Shown one piece after another: positions 8,178 through 15,626 of a stretch of DNA of 64,000 nucleotides. A program made the translations under genes and the position numbers. The stretch's first letter is position 1. Each line of letters opens with the position of its first letter. Location: contig OZ243953.1 in NCBI GenBank assembly GCA_965214475.1, positions 2,728,001 through 2,792,000 on the forward strand, given 5' to 3'. The stretch is from SIRX01 sp965214475 (GTDB lineage: Bacteria > Actinomycetota > Rubrobacteria > Rubrobacterales > Rubrobacteraceae). Below the pieces are notes generated by a model that did not search any database, was not told where the DNA came from, and was given only the letters and a program-made list of their open reading frames with translations.

Positions 8178-8690
8178 CTAACCGGCGAGTCGCTGTGGGC
8201 CGACGAGTACCTGTTCTGCTTCGCAATCGTCGCTGACCATTCTTCCGAGCCCGGCGAGCGAGCGCTTGAGTTGGCTGGTCGCCAGGCCGTGTACCGGGAG
8301 CTTTTGTAGTAGTCGCTCCAGTACCGGCTCCGCTACACGAAGCTCCGTAGAGAAATCAGCGACGGTGCCGCTGCTCCGTTCACGCATCACGCACGCGCCC
8401 CATCCGTGAACCGAGCCTTCGTAGGTCCAGCGTAGCCGGCCGGAAGAATCTGCAGTCTCCAACAAACTTCGCACCCGCTTTCGTACGCCGAGCACCGACA
8501 ACTCCCACTCCGAGACCATGCCCGACCCCGGGCCTCCTCCGAGCACCTCCACCCGGTGAACCGCGGGCGCCCAGTGCGGGAAATTCCTGACGTCCAGCAA
8601 GGCTTCGTACAACCGCGCCACCGGAACCGGGACGAACATGCTTGCGCCCAGCGACAGTCCTTCTGGTTTGGTTTCTACTTTGGTAGTCAC
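8178..8690 (-). CDS. SRPBCC (polyketide cyclase/START-like) protein
   Basis: A 170-residue protein with the START-like pattern: VPVPVARLYEALLDVRNFPHWAPAVHRVEVL near the N-terminus, then alternating beta strands (MVSEWELSVLGVRKRVRS, LRWTYEGSVHGWGACVM) and a long C-terminal helix region. Members of this fold bind hydrophobic ligands or act as cyclases/dehydratases. The ligand here is unknown. The start is GTG at 8690 with no ribosome-binding site. A perfect TATAAT (complement of 8699-8704) ends 8 bases upstream, so the transcript is probably leaderless. It diverges from the Nudix gene at 8733 with only 42 bp between them. Confidence 0.75.
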   Translation of the reverse strand: MTTKVETKPEGLSLGASMFVPVPVARLYEALLDVRNFPHWAPAVHRVEVLGGGPGSGMVSEWELSVLGVRKRVRSLLETADSSGRLRWTYEGSVHGWGACVMRERSSGTVADFSTELRVAEPVLERLLQKLPVHGLATSQLKRSLAGLGRMVSDDCEAEQVLVGPQRLAG

Positions 8691-8732
8691 GGCGCGGGAT
8701 TATACACCGCGGTGGGCTAAACTCTACCCCTT
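8691..8732. promoter_or_regulatory. 42-bp divergent promoter region
   Basis: On the minus strand TATAAT (8704 to 8699) lies 8 bases before the GTG start at 8690. On the plus strand TAAACT (8718-8723) lies 9 bases before the ATG at 8733. Neither gene has a Shine-Dalgarno sequence. The arrangement suggests two back-to-back promoters giving leaderless or nearly leaderless mRNAs. No clear -35 hexamers were found. Confidence 0.55.
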
Positions 8733-9302
8733 ATGCGGGACGGAAGCTGGAAAACACTCGGACGGAGCCACGTCTACGAAAATCCCTGGTGCGCCTTCCG
8801 GGTTGACGAAGTAGAGTTGCCTGACGGCGCGGTCATCGAGTATGGGGTTCTGGAGAGCGGGGGATTTGCGGCGGTCGTCCCCATAACGGATGACGGGCAG
8901 GCGATACTGGTGCGCCAGTGGCGCCAACCACTCGGAAGGTTCACGTTAGAGTTGCCGAGTGGCGCGGTGGACGATGGCGAGGACCCGAGGGAGTCTGCGG
9001 AGCGGGAGCTTTTGGAGGAGACTGGCTACCGGGCCGAGGGGGTTGAGTCCTTGATCTCGGTCCACACCAGTACCGGGCGCTCAACGGAAATCTGCCACCT
9101 CTTCTGCTGCCAGGCCGTGAAGGAAGCCGGTGGACCGCGGCCGGAGCCGACGGAGTTCATAGAGGTGGTTGAGCTAGCTTTTGGGGAGGTCGTAGAAAGG
9201 ATCTCCGGAGGCGAAATCACCGACGCAGCAACCGTTCTCGGGGTCCAGATGGCGGCGGGCCGGTTCGGAACAGGCGCAGACGCTGCGGATACGTTACACT
9301 AG
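8733..9302 (+). CDS. Nudix hydrolase, ADP-ribose pyrophosphatase type
   Basis: A 189-residue Nudix protein. The box spans about residues 75-97, G-x5-E-x7-REL-x-EE-x-GY, seen as GAVDDGEDPRESAERELLEE plus TGY. The N-terminal pattern (HVYENPWCAFRVDEVELPDG, then VLVRQWRQPLGRFTLELPSG) is that of NudF-like ADP-ribose/ADP-sugar pyrophosphatases, which cleave ADP-ribose to AMP and ribose 5-phosphate with Mg2+. The substrate is inferred from family only. The ATG start has no ribosome-binding site and probably belongs to a leaderless mRNA. The riboswitch of the thiamin operon begins 15 bp after the stop, so this gene may read through into it, but it is not part of the thi set by overlap. A second gene of the same type lies at 50556-51140. 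Confidence 0.85.
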   Translation: MRDGSWKTLGRSHVYENPWCAFRVDEVELPDGAVIEYGVLESGGFAAVVPITDDGQAILVRQWRQPLGRFTLELPSGAVDDGEDPRESAERELLEETGYRAEGVESLISVHTSTGRSTEICHLFCCQAVKEAGGPRPEPTEFIEVVELAFGEVVERISGGEITDAATVLGVQMAAGRFGTGADAADTLH

Positions 9303-9317
9303 GTAACAGAGTACACA

Positions 9318-9417
9318 ACCGGGGAGCCGCGAGGCTGAGAGGGTGCGAGGCACGCAAACGCGTAGCCGAACACCGACCCGCTGAACCTGATCCGGATAAT
9401 GCCGGCGCAGGGAGATT
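9318..9417 (+). promoter_or_regulatory. TPP riboswitch (THI element)
   Basis: The conserved THI-box blocks appear in order: ggggagcc, ggctgagaggg, a variable P3 arm, acccgctgaacctgatc and cggataatgccggcgcaggga. These are the pyrimidine- and pyrophosphate-sensing helices of the TPP aptamer. Edges are approximate. It precedes thiT by about 50 bp and should control the whole salvage operon, switching it off when thiamin pyrophosphate is abundant. Confidence 0.96.
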
Positions 9418-9430
9418 CACAGTCTTGTCG

Positions 9431-9463
9431 GCGCATCCCCGAAAGAGCACAAGGAGGATGCGC
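9431..9463 (+). promoter_or_regulatory. Shine-Dalgarno-sequestering hairpin after the riboswitch
   Basis: GCGCATCC (9431-9438) is perfectly complementary to GGATGCGC (9456-9463). The right arm covers the end of the AGGAGG ribosome-binding site (9452-9457) and stops one base before the TTG start of thiT at 9465. No T-run follows, so the expression platform looks translational rather than a terminator. The same gcgcatcc could be freed when the aptamer is unbound (inference). Confidence 0.7.
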
Positions 9464-9464
9464 G

Positions 9465-10031
9465 TTGAACGTTTTCAAAGACACCCGGGTACTAACAGAA
9501 GCGGCGCTCGCCATAGCCCTGGCTTTCGTTCTCGGCCTGATCACGCTATTTCGCATGTCGCTCGGGGGTTCGATCTCCCTGGAAATGGTTCCTCTGATCT
9601 TGCTGGCCGTCCGCCAGGGATGGAAGGTCGGCGTAATCGCCGGGGCTGCCTACGGCCTCCTGAACCTGGCGATCAGCCCGGTCATTCTGCACCCGATCCA
9701 GGTGCTCTTCGATTACCCGCTGCCCTTCGCCGCCCTGGGCCTTGCAGGTCTCTTTAGCCCCACGGTCCGCGGAGCCATAGTAGGAACACTCCTCGCCGTG
9801 CTGGTTCGTTTCCTCTTCCACTTCGTCTCGGGTGTCGCGTTCTTCACCTCATACGCACCGGAGGGATGGAACCCGTTCGTCTACTCCGCAGCGTACAACG
9901 CGGCCTATATGGTGCCCAGCCTGATCGTCGCCCTCATCGCCGTCCCGGTTTTGCTACGGGCACTTTCCCAGGCCCGACCTTCCCGTCGTGAGCAGGAGTT
10001 CGGGAAGATCGGTGTCAGGAAGCTCGCGTGA
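9465..10031 (+). CDS. thiT: Thiamin ECF transporter S component ThiT
   Basis: A 188-residue integral membrane protein with about six helices. ThiT signatures are visible: GWKVGVIAGAAYGLLNL, LFDYPLPFAALGLAGLF (the conserved YP-L-AF loop) and SYAPEGWNPFVYSAAYNAAY, which carries tryptophan and tyrosine residues like those that bind thiamin. It captures external thiamin and needs the shared ECF ATPase/T module, which is not in this window. The start is TTG at 9465, chosen because AGGAGG at 9452-9457 is 7 bases upstream. The ATG at 9458 is out of frame and the longer frame from 9399 runs back into the riboswitch. It is the first gene of the TPP-controlled operon and overlaps tenA by 4 bases. Confidence 0.93.
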   Translation: MNVFKDTRVLTEAALAIALAFVLGLITLFRMSLGGSISLEMVPLILLAVRQGWKVGVIAGAAYGLLNLAISPVILHPIQVLFDYPLPFAALGLAGLFSPTVRGAIVGTLLAVLVRFLFHFVSGVAFFTSYAPEGWNPFVYSAAYNAAYMVPSLIVALIAVPVLLRALSQARPSRREQEFGKIGVRKLA

Positions 10032-10651
10032 TGACCCGAGACCTCCTGGACAACAATCCCGTTGCGTGGAAGGAGGCCACCCGGCATCCTTTTCTGGACG
10101 GCGTGCGCGAGGAAAGTTTGCCCAACGGAGCTTTCGAGTCCTGGTTAGAGCAAGACTATCTGTTCGTCGCGGATCTCATGGTCTTACAGGCCCGGTTGCT
10201 GTCCCGGTCTCCGAGGCGGGATCAGGCCGTGCTCCCCGGCGTCCTGACGGCTGTAGAAGCCGAGCTTGGATGGTTCGAAGAGAAGGCCGAAGAACGAGAC
10301 TTCAGGCTCGAAGCACAGCGACATCCTACGACGACAGCCTACCGCGATTTCATGAATATCCTGGAAGACGAGCCATATCCGGTCGGGATAACCGCCCTCT
10401 GGGCGCTGGAGCGTGCGTACCTTGAAGCCTGGCGGAGCGCTTCTCCGGGAGGAGCGGACTACCGGGAGTTCGTCGAGCACTGGACCACACCTGAGTTCGC
10501 GGAATATGTCGCCGGTCTGGAGAAAGCCGCCGACTCGTTCCTAAAACCCTTGAACGAGAAAGAACGAAGAAGGGCCGAAGCGGTGTTTCTAGAGGTTTGC
10601 CGGCTCGAACACGATTTCTGGGAGATGGCCTTCTCGGGAGGCAAGAAATGA
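10028..10651 (+). CDS. tenA: TenA-family protein, TenA_E subtype
   Basis: A 207-residue all-helical TenA/Thi-4 protein. The N-terminal pocket residues are kept (FESWLEQDYLFVADL, with the Asp and Tyr of the TenA site), as is the C-terminal glutamate in CRLEHDFWEMAF. At the position of the catalytic cysteine the sequence reads ITALWALERAYLEAW, with no Cys, so this belongs to the cysteine-lacking TenA_E subtype. These act in thiamin pyrimidine salvage, on formyl-amino or amino-pyrimidine breakdown products in the known examples. Exact chemistry here is inferred. It starts at ATG 10028 (GTGATGA overlap with thiT) and its stop overlaps the second tenA. Having both subtypes side by side suggests two successive salvage steps. 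Confidence 0.9.
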   Translation: MMTRDLLDNNPVAWKEATRHPFLDGVREESLPNGAFESWLEQDYLFVADLMVLQARLLSRSPRRDQAVLPGVLTAVEAELGWFEEKAEERDFRLEAQRHPTTTAYRDFMNILEDEPYPVGITALWALERAYLEAWRSASPGGADYREFVEHWTTPEFAEYVAGLEKAADSFLKPLNEKERRRAEAVFLEVCRLEHDFWEMAFSGGKK

Positions 10652-11280
10652 GCCTGGCGAAGACGTTATGGAAAGAGAACGCAGATCTCGCCCAGACCAC
10701 GCTCGAACACCGTTTCGCGCGTGGTCTCGCCGACGGGACATTACCGTTGGAGAGCTTCCAGGAGTATGTCGCCCAGGATGCCTTCTATCTGGAAAGCTTC
10801 GCCCGCGCCTACGCGCTGGCCCTGGCGCACAGCCCCGACGCTAGAGGTCTGCACGACTTCGCGGAGCTATTGGTCGGGACTTTAGAAGAACTCAAGCTGC
10901 ATGAAGGCTACGCGGCCCGCTGGAACGTGGATCTAAGCGGGACCATTCCCGGAGAAGCCACGTTGGCCTACACGGACTTCCTGCTGGCGACCGCTTCTCT
11001 AGGGACGGTGGGAGAGACCTGCGCCGCGATGACACCCTGCATGAGGCTCTACGCATTCCTGGGCCAGTCTCTAGCGGAAGAGGGAGTCGACGAGGATAAC
11101 CCCTATGTGGAGTGGGTGGAGGCTTACTCGGATCCCGAGTTCGAGGCGCTCGCTTCCAGGCTCGAAGAACTATTGGATCTCTACGCGGAAGACACTCATA
11201 CTGTGCGGAGCGCCTACCGGCGGGCGATGGCACTGGAGATAGGCTTTTTCGAGGCCAATTCCCCGAAAGAGGAGGGGTGA
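10648..11280 (+). CDS. tenA: Aminopyrimidine aminohydrolase TenA (thiaminase II), TenA_C subtype
   Basis: A 210-residue paralogue of the preceding gene with the full TenA_C active site: YVAQDAFYLESF (Asp, Tyr), the nucleophile cysteine in CAAMTPCMRLYAFLG, a tyrosine in NPYVEWVEAYSDPEF and the terminal glutamate in ALEIGFFEA. TenA_C enzymes hydrolyse 4-amino-5-aminomethyl-2-methylpyrimidine to HMP, recycling degraded thiamin, and can cleave thiamin slowly. The start is ATG 10648, which overlaps the upstream stop as ATGA. The frame extends further upstream to 10597, but that would run deep into tenA. HMP produced here is the substrate of ThiD two genes later. Confidence 0.92.
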   Translation: MSLAKTLWKENADLAQTTLEHRFARGLADGTLPLESFQEYVAQDAFYLESFARAYALALAHSPDARGLHDFAELLVGTLEELKLHEGYAARWNVDLSGTIPGEATLAYTDFLLATASLGTVGETCAAMTPCMRLYAFLGQSLAEEGVDEDNPYVEWVEAYSDPEFEALASRLEELLDLYAEDTHTVRSAYRRAMALEIGFFEANSPKEEG

Positions 11281-12731
11281 TGAGTAGCTGGTTGGCGGGA
11301 GTGTTCATGCTGGTGGCGTCGGTAGGGCTTGCGGGGGCCGGGGTGGCCTACTCTAGCGGGCGGAGCATCATCCTCGAAGACTACATTACCGCCAGGGGCA
11401 GTGTGGGGACAGTGATGTCGGCGGTAACGCTCGTGGCCTCGGGAATGGGAGCCTGGATCCTCTTCGGCCCCGCCGAAGCGGCGACCTGGGGCGGACTGCC
11501 CGCCATCCTCGGATACGCTTTGGGCTCCGCCGCGCCGCTGTTGGCGTTCATTCTGCTGGGACGCCGCATACGCCAGGTCATGCCCGAGGGGCGTACGCTG
11601 ACGGAGTATGTCTTTCACCGTTATGGAAGGGGTATGTACGTCTTTACGTTGTTCGTGATGCTGTTCTACATGTTCATCTTTCTCGCGGCGGAGATCACCG
11701 GTATGTCGTTGGTGGCTAACCTGATCGCCGGCGTCCCGCTCTGGATCACCGCGCTCATCGTCATACTCAGCACCCTGGCCTACACTGCTTACGGAGGACT
11801 CCGCGCCTCCATCTTCACCGACGCCGTGCAGATCGCCCTGATCCTACCTCTCCTAATCATCGTCGCGGTCGCGGGCTACTTCCTCCTGGGCGGCTTCGAG
11901 CCGACTTCAGCGGGGATCTCGGACGTGGCGCCGCAACTCGTGCAGTGGGGCAATATAGTGGGGCTCGAAGCCGCCCTGACGTTCCTAATTGCCATCCTGG
12001 CGGCCAACCTCTTCCATCAGGGCTACTGGCAGCGGATCTACGCCGTCCGCAACCAGCAAGCCCTACAAAAAGGTTTCTTGATCGCCGCAGTCGTTGTGAT
12101 CCCTATCGTCTTCGTCGCGGGCCTGTTCGGTATCGCGGCGGTCGGCCTGGGACGTGCGGAGACGCCCTCGGTGGCCCTGTTCGAGGTCTTGCTCGAAGTT
12201 ATGCCCGCCTGGCTCGGGATAGGGCTCGTGCTCCTCGGCCTCGGTCTGGTGATGAGCAGTGCCGACACCTTGCTGAACGGCATCGCCAGCATTGTCGCCG
12301 TGGACCTGCGGCGGGCCATGCCCGGGAGCCAAGCGGAGTTCTTGCTGCGGATATCCCGAGTCTCCACCCTGCTCCTCGCTGTGTCGCTGCTCTGGATCGC
12401 CGCGCAAGGTTACAGTGTGCTCTACCTGCTGCTGCTCGCAGACCTCGTCTGTGCGGCAGCAGTCTTCCCGGTCTTCTACGGGCTCTATAGCGAGCGTTAC
12501 ACGGGGCGCGCCGCGATATTCGGCACCCTGGTGGGGCTGGTTGCCGGAGGACTGCTCTTCTCGAACCCGGACATGACCGGCGGCAGCCTGCTCGGGGCTT
12601 TCGTTGCCGCAGCAGCGGTTTCGGTGTTCGTCTCGCTCTTGCTGACACCCCGCCGCAAGACCTTCGACCTGGGCTCTCTCGCCGGGTCGGTAACTAGTCT
12701 GGACGAAAATCGACCTACCCGAGTGAGGTGA
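11280..12731 (+). CDS. Sodium:solute symporter, predicted thiamin-precursor transporter
   Basis: A 483-residue SSF-family protein with about 13 membrane helices. SSF hallmarks include TLTEYVFHRYGRGMYVFTL, the AYGGLRASIFTDAVQ loop before helix 5/6 and LVMSSADTLLNGIAS (the Na-site region). Its place inside a TPP-riboswitch operon, between tenA and thiD and coupled to both sides, suggests it imports HMP, a degraded thiamin pyrimidine or another precursor. ThiV-type SSF symporters have been predicted from THI-element context in other bacteria, and this may be one, but sequence alone does not fix the substrate. The start is ATG 11280 (TGATG overlap with the tenA stop), preceded by GAGGAGGGG, the best ribosome-binding site in the operon. 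The 539-codon frame from 11112 is rejected. Confidence 0.85.
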   Translation: MSSWLAGVFMLVASVGLAGAGVAYSSGRSIILEDYITARGSVGTVMSAVTLVASGMGAWILFGPAEAATWGGLPAILGYALGSAAPLLAFILLGRRIRQVMPEGRTLTEYVFHRYGRGMYVFTLFVMLFYMFIFLAAEITGMSLVANLIAGVPLWITALIVILSTLAYTAYGGLRASIFTDAVQIALILPLLIIVAVAGYFLLGGFEPTSAGISDVAPQLVQWGNIVGLEAALTFLIAILAANLFHQGYWQRIYAVRNQQALQKGFLIAAVVVIPIVFVAGLFGIAAVGLGRAETPSVALFEVLLEVMPAWLGIGLVLLGLGLVMSSADTLLNGIASIVAVDLRRAMPGSQAEFLLRISRVSTLLLAVSLLWIAAQGYSVLYLLLLADLVCAAAVFPVFYGLYSERYTGRAAIFGTLVGLVAGGLLFSNPDMTGGSLLGAFVAAAAVSVFVSLLLTPRRKTFDLGSLAGSVTSLDENRPTRVR

Positions 12732-12735
12732 GCCT

Positions 12736-13530
12736 ATGAAACGAGTTATGAGCATCGCGACCAGCGATTCTGGTGCGGGAGCCGGTATCCAAGCCGATCT
12801 GAAGGCGTTTCTGCGCTGCGGCGTCTACGGGACTACTGCTATCGTCGCCACGACTGCCCAGAACACCAGGGAGGTTACCGGCATTCACGCCTTTCCTTCG
12901 CAAGTCGCCGTAGACCAGATCGAGGCTATAGTCTCGGATATCGGGGCTGACGCCGTAAAGACCGGCATGCTGTTCAACGCCGAAATCATCTCTGTCGTCG
13001 CCGAAACGATTCGCCGCTTAGAGCTACCGAACCTCGTCGTGGACCCGGTAATGGTCGCCGAGAGCGGGGCCACGCTCCTGGAACCCGAAGCGGTGGATAC
13101 CTACAAAAACGAGCTGTTCCCGCTCGCTTCCGTCATCACCCCGAATGTGAACGAAGCGTTTGCGCTTCTGGGAGAAGACGTGGACGAGAACCGCATAGAA
13201 GACGTCGTCCGGGCGCTCTACGAGCTCGGTCCCAAAGCTGTCGTGATCACCGGCGGTCATACTTCTTCGGGGGCCGACCTGCTCTATGATGGCAAGTACT
13301 TCGTAGGGATCGAAGGCCCGGTTCACTCCCAGGAGAACACCCACGGGGCTGGCTGCACACATTCTTCATCGCTGGCGAGCTTCCTCGCTCTAGACCATAG
13401 CGTGGAAGAGGCCGCCCGCCGGGCTCGCGTGGTCGCTTCGGAGGCCGTTGAGTACGGGCTGGGAGAGATCGGTGAAGGGCCCGGTCCGGTTCACGCCCTG
13501 GGCCGGATACTGGAAGGAGGAGAGCTATGA
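12736..13530 (+). CDS. thiD: Hydroxymethylpyrimidine/phosphomethylpyrimidine kinase
   Basis: A 264-residue ribokinase-fold kinase. The N-terminal SDSGAGAGIQADLKAF, LVVDPVMVAESG, ITPNVNEA and C-terminal HGAGCTHSSSLASF (anion hole and catalytic region, usually GTGC) are the ThiD signatures. It phosphorylates HMP to HMP-P and then HMP-PP in the cytoplasm, giving the pyrimidine donor for ThiE. Its length is typical of a single-domain ThiD with no fused ThiE or TenA. The start ATG lies 4 bp after the symporter stop with a GGTGAG ribosome-binding site. The stop overlaps thiM as ATGA, implying coupled translation. Its substrate can come from TenA or from the neighbouring transporter. Confidence 0.95.
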   Translation: MKRVMSIATSDSGAGAGIQADLKAFLRCGVYGTTAIVATTAQNTREVTGIHAFPSQVAVDQIEAIVSDIGADAVKTGMLFNAEIISVVAETIRRLELPNLVVDPVMVAESGATLLEPEAVDTYKNELFPLASVITPNVNEAFALLGEDVDENRIEDVVRALYELGPKAVVITGGHTSSGADLLYDGKYFVGIEGPVHSQENTHGAGCTHSSSLASFLALDHSVEEAARRARVVASEAVEYGLGEIGEGPGPVHALGRILEGGEL

Positions 13531-14327
13531 GAACCGAAGAAGTACTGCGGAATCTCAGTGAGGAGCGTCCGCTCGTACACCACATAACCAACTACGTCAC
13601 CGTCAACCTGGTCGCCAACGTGACCCTCTGTACCGGGGCGTTGCCGGTGATGGCCCACGCTATAAACGAGGTCGCGGAGATGTCATCCGCCGCCTCGGCG
13701 CTCGTTATAAATATCGGCACGCTCGACGACTCCCAGATTGAGTCTGCGATTGTCGCCGGAGAGAGCGCCAACGAGGGTGGCATTCCCATAATCCTGGACC
13801 CGGTCGGGGCCGGTGCCACCACGCTCCGCACCCGTACCGCCGAACGGCTGCTAACTGAGTTGGAGATCTCTATCGTTTGCGGCAACGCCGGGGAGATAGC
13901 GACCCTTGCCGGTCTCTCCGCTGAGGTACGCGGCGTCGAAAGCCTGGCGGGCGACGCCAAAGTTGCCACCCACCAGGCCGCCCGCGCCCTGGGCGTCACC
14001 GTCGCCGCTACCGGAGAGACCGACTACGTCAGCGACGGTACGCGAACGCTGGCCGTCGAGAACGGGCATCCTCTCATGGGCCGCGTCGTCGGGAGCGGGT
14101 GTGCCTCGACCGCCGCCGTCGGGTGTTTCGCCGCCGTCGGTGGGGGAGATATGGAAGCGGTTGCCAACGCCCTGGCGTATTTTGGCCGGGCCGGCGAGAT
14201 CGCCTCCGGGAAAGCGGATGGTCCCGGCACCTTTGAGCCGCGTCTGCTGGATTCGCTCGCCGACCTCGCTGGAGACCCTTCGAGATTGGAGGACGCGGTT
14301 CGGGTACGAGAGATCTCTCATGGCTAA
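13527..14327 (+). CDS. thiM: Hydroxyethylthiazole kinase
   Basis: A 266-residue ThiM. Seen are PLVHHITNYVTVNLVANVTL at the N-terminus (the conserved H-H-x-T-N stretch), GALPVMAHAINEVAEM, ILDPVGAGAT, GNAGEIATLAG and GSGCASTAAVGCFAA with the conserved cysteine of the GSGC loop. It phosphorylates salvaged 4-methyl-5-hydroxyethylthiazole to the thiazole phosphate that ThiE joins to HMP-PP. The start overlaps the thiD stop by 4 bases and its 3' end overlaps thiW by 8 bases (14320-14327). ThiM next to ThiW is a known thiazole-salvage pairing. The absence of thiG/thiS/thiO nearby means the thiazole is expected to be imported, not made, by this operon. Confidence 0.95.
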   Translation: MRTEEVLRNLSEERPLVHHITNYVTVNLVANVTLCTGALPVMAHAINEVAEMSSAASALVINIGTLDDSQIESAIVAGESANEGGIPIILDPVGAGATTLRTRTAERLLTELEISIVCGNAGEIATLAGLSAEVRGVESLAGDAKVATHQAARALGVTVAATGETDYVSDGTRTLAVENGHPLMGRVVGSGCASTAAVGCFAAVGGGDMEAVANALAYFGRAGEIASGKADGPGTFEPRLLDSLADLAGDPSRLEDAVRVREISHG

Positions 14328-14823
14328 CCTGACCCGCAGCATTTCGGAAAGCACGACCCGCAAACTGGTTTTGGCGGCGCTCTTTGCGGCGCTGGGGGTC
14401 TTTTTCTCCTCGTTCGCCATACCCGTGATTGGTGCTCGGGTCTTCCCGTTTCAGCACGCTATCAACGCCATCGCCGGGGCCGTCCTGGGTCCCTGGTGGG
14501 CCGCGGGCTCCGCGCTCGTTACCGCGACGATGCGGGTTTCTTTAGGCACCGGTAGTCTCTTTGCTTTTCCGGGTAGTCCCTTCGGCGCGCTCGTGGTGGG
14601 CTTCGTGTACCGGTGGCTGCGCCGGGACGAGGCTGCCCTCTTCGAGCCTTTCGGGACGGTGCTCCTCGGGGCCACGCTCGGGGCGGTCCTGATCTCCCCG
14701 TTCATCGGGCCGGCCGCCGGTGGACTTTTCGTCCTGATGATTGCCTTCGCCCTCTCCAGCATCCCCGGCGCGATCATCGGCTATTTGGTCCTCAAAGCCC
14801 TGCGCAAAACCGGCGCCCTGTGA
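14320..14823 (+). CDS. thiW: ECF transporter S component ThiW, predicted thiazole importer
   Basis: A 167-residue membrane protein with five to six helices. The sequence FAIPVIGARVFPFQHAINAI, LGPWWAAGSALVTATMRV, GSLFAFPGSPFGALVVGF and LISPFIGPAAGG is characteristic of ThiW, assigned as the hydroxyethylthiazole-specific S component from its regular co-occurrence with thiM. It needs the general ECF energising module encoded elsewhere. The start ATG 14320 lies inside the last codons of thiM, and the longer frame from 13906 is only a shadow of thiM. With ThiT, the operon has two ECF S components, one for thiamin and one for the thiazole moiety. Confidence 0.92.
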   Translation: MANLTRSISESTTRKLVLAALFAALGVFFSSFAIPVIGARVFPFQHAINAIAGAVLGPWWAAGSALVTATMRVSLGTGSLFAFPGSPFGALVVGFVYRWLRRDEAALFEPFGTVLLGATLGAVLISPFIGPAAGGLFVLMIAFALSSIPGAIIGYLVLKALRKTGAL

Positions 14824-14867
14824 AAGCCCATATGGACGGTAGGCTGCGCGTAGCTTAGGATTGCTCC

Positions 14868-15626
14868 ATGTCGGCAACAGATAAAGTCCTGAGCCGGACG
14901 GAACATCGTCCGTACCCTATGCCCGAAGGCCCGTGGGCGATCGCCATGAGTTGGCACGACCTGCTCTTTATGCACTGGCCCGTGCCCGCGGATATATTGC
15001 GCCCCCTGATCCCACCATCTCTCGAACTCGATACCTTCGACGGCAACGCGTGGCTCGGCGTTGTACCGTTCCGCATGAGCGGTGTGCGGCCCCACTTTTT
15101 GCCGGGCGTTCCACCCCTTTCGAACTTCCCGGAACTGAACCTCCGTACCTACGTCTCCACCGAAGGAAAGCCCGGTATCTGGTTTTTCAGCCTCGACGCC
15201 CACAACCCGGTCGCCGTACGCCTCGCACGGGCTACTTTTAATCTACCCTACTACGACGCCAAGATGTTCTGTCACTCCTCGGGGGAAGAGGTGACTTACG
15301 CGAGCGTCAGGACACACAAGAACGCGCCGGCGGCCAGGTTCGTCGGACGTTACCGCCCTGCAGGTGAAGTCTCTGAAACGCATCCCGACACCCTGGAAAA
15401 TTTCCTCACCGAGCGTTACTGTCTCTACTCCGCCAACGGTCGTGGAGTCGTCCGGCGGGGCGACATCCACCATCATATGTGGCCGTTGCAGCGTGCAGAA
15501 GCAGAGGTGACAACGCTGGAGATGACCGGTCAGATCGGGGTAGAGTTACCGGATAAGGAACCTCTGCTCCACTACGCCCGTCGCCTGGATGTAGTCGCCT
15601 GGCCGCCACGACTCATAGACTCATGA
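14868..15626 (+). CDS. DUF2071 (YqjF-like) protein within the thiamin operon
   Basis: A 252-residue protein of the DUF2071/YqjF family, recognisable from WHDLLFMHWPVPADILRPLI, AWLGVVPFRMSGVRP, NFPELNLRTYVSTEGKPGIW and the C-terminal HHHMWPLQRAEAE. The fold is thought to be acetoacetate-decarboxylase-like and no biochemical role is established. It is the only gene of the operon with no known link to thiamin, but its stop overlaps thiE as ATGA (15623-15626), so it is translated with it. The 44-bp gap before it is the largest inside the operon. A role in handling a degraded thiazole or pyrimidine is possible but purely inferred. Confidence 0.8.
   Translation: MSATDKVLSRTEHRPYPMPEGPWAIAMSWHDLLFMHWPVPADILRPLIPPSLELDTFDGNAWLGVVPFRMSGVRPHFLPGVPPLSNFPELNLRTYVSTEGKPGIWFFSLDAHNPVAVRLARATFNLPYYDAKMFCHSSGEEVTYASVRTHKNAPAARFVGRYRPAGEVSETHPDTLENFLTERYCLYSANGRGVVRRGDIHHHMWPLQRAEAEVTTLEMTGQIGVELPDKEPLLHYARRLDVVAWPPRLIDS

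Noticed and set aside
9399..9464. Upstream extension of thiT to 9399
   Set aside because: It would start inside the riboswitch aptamer. The AGGAGG at 9452 fits only the TTG at 9465.
12063..12755. A 230-codon minus-strand frame opposite the SSF symporter
   Set aside because: Gln/Glu/His-rich antisense artefact of a membrane-protein coding sequence.
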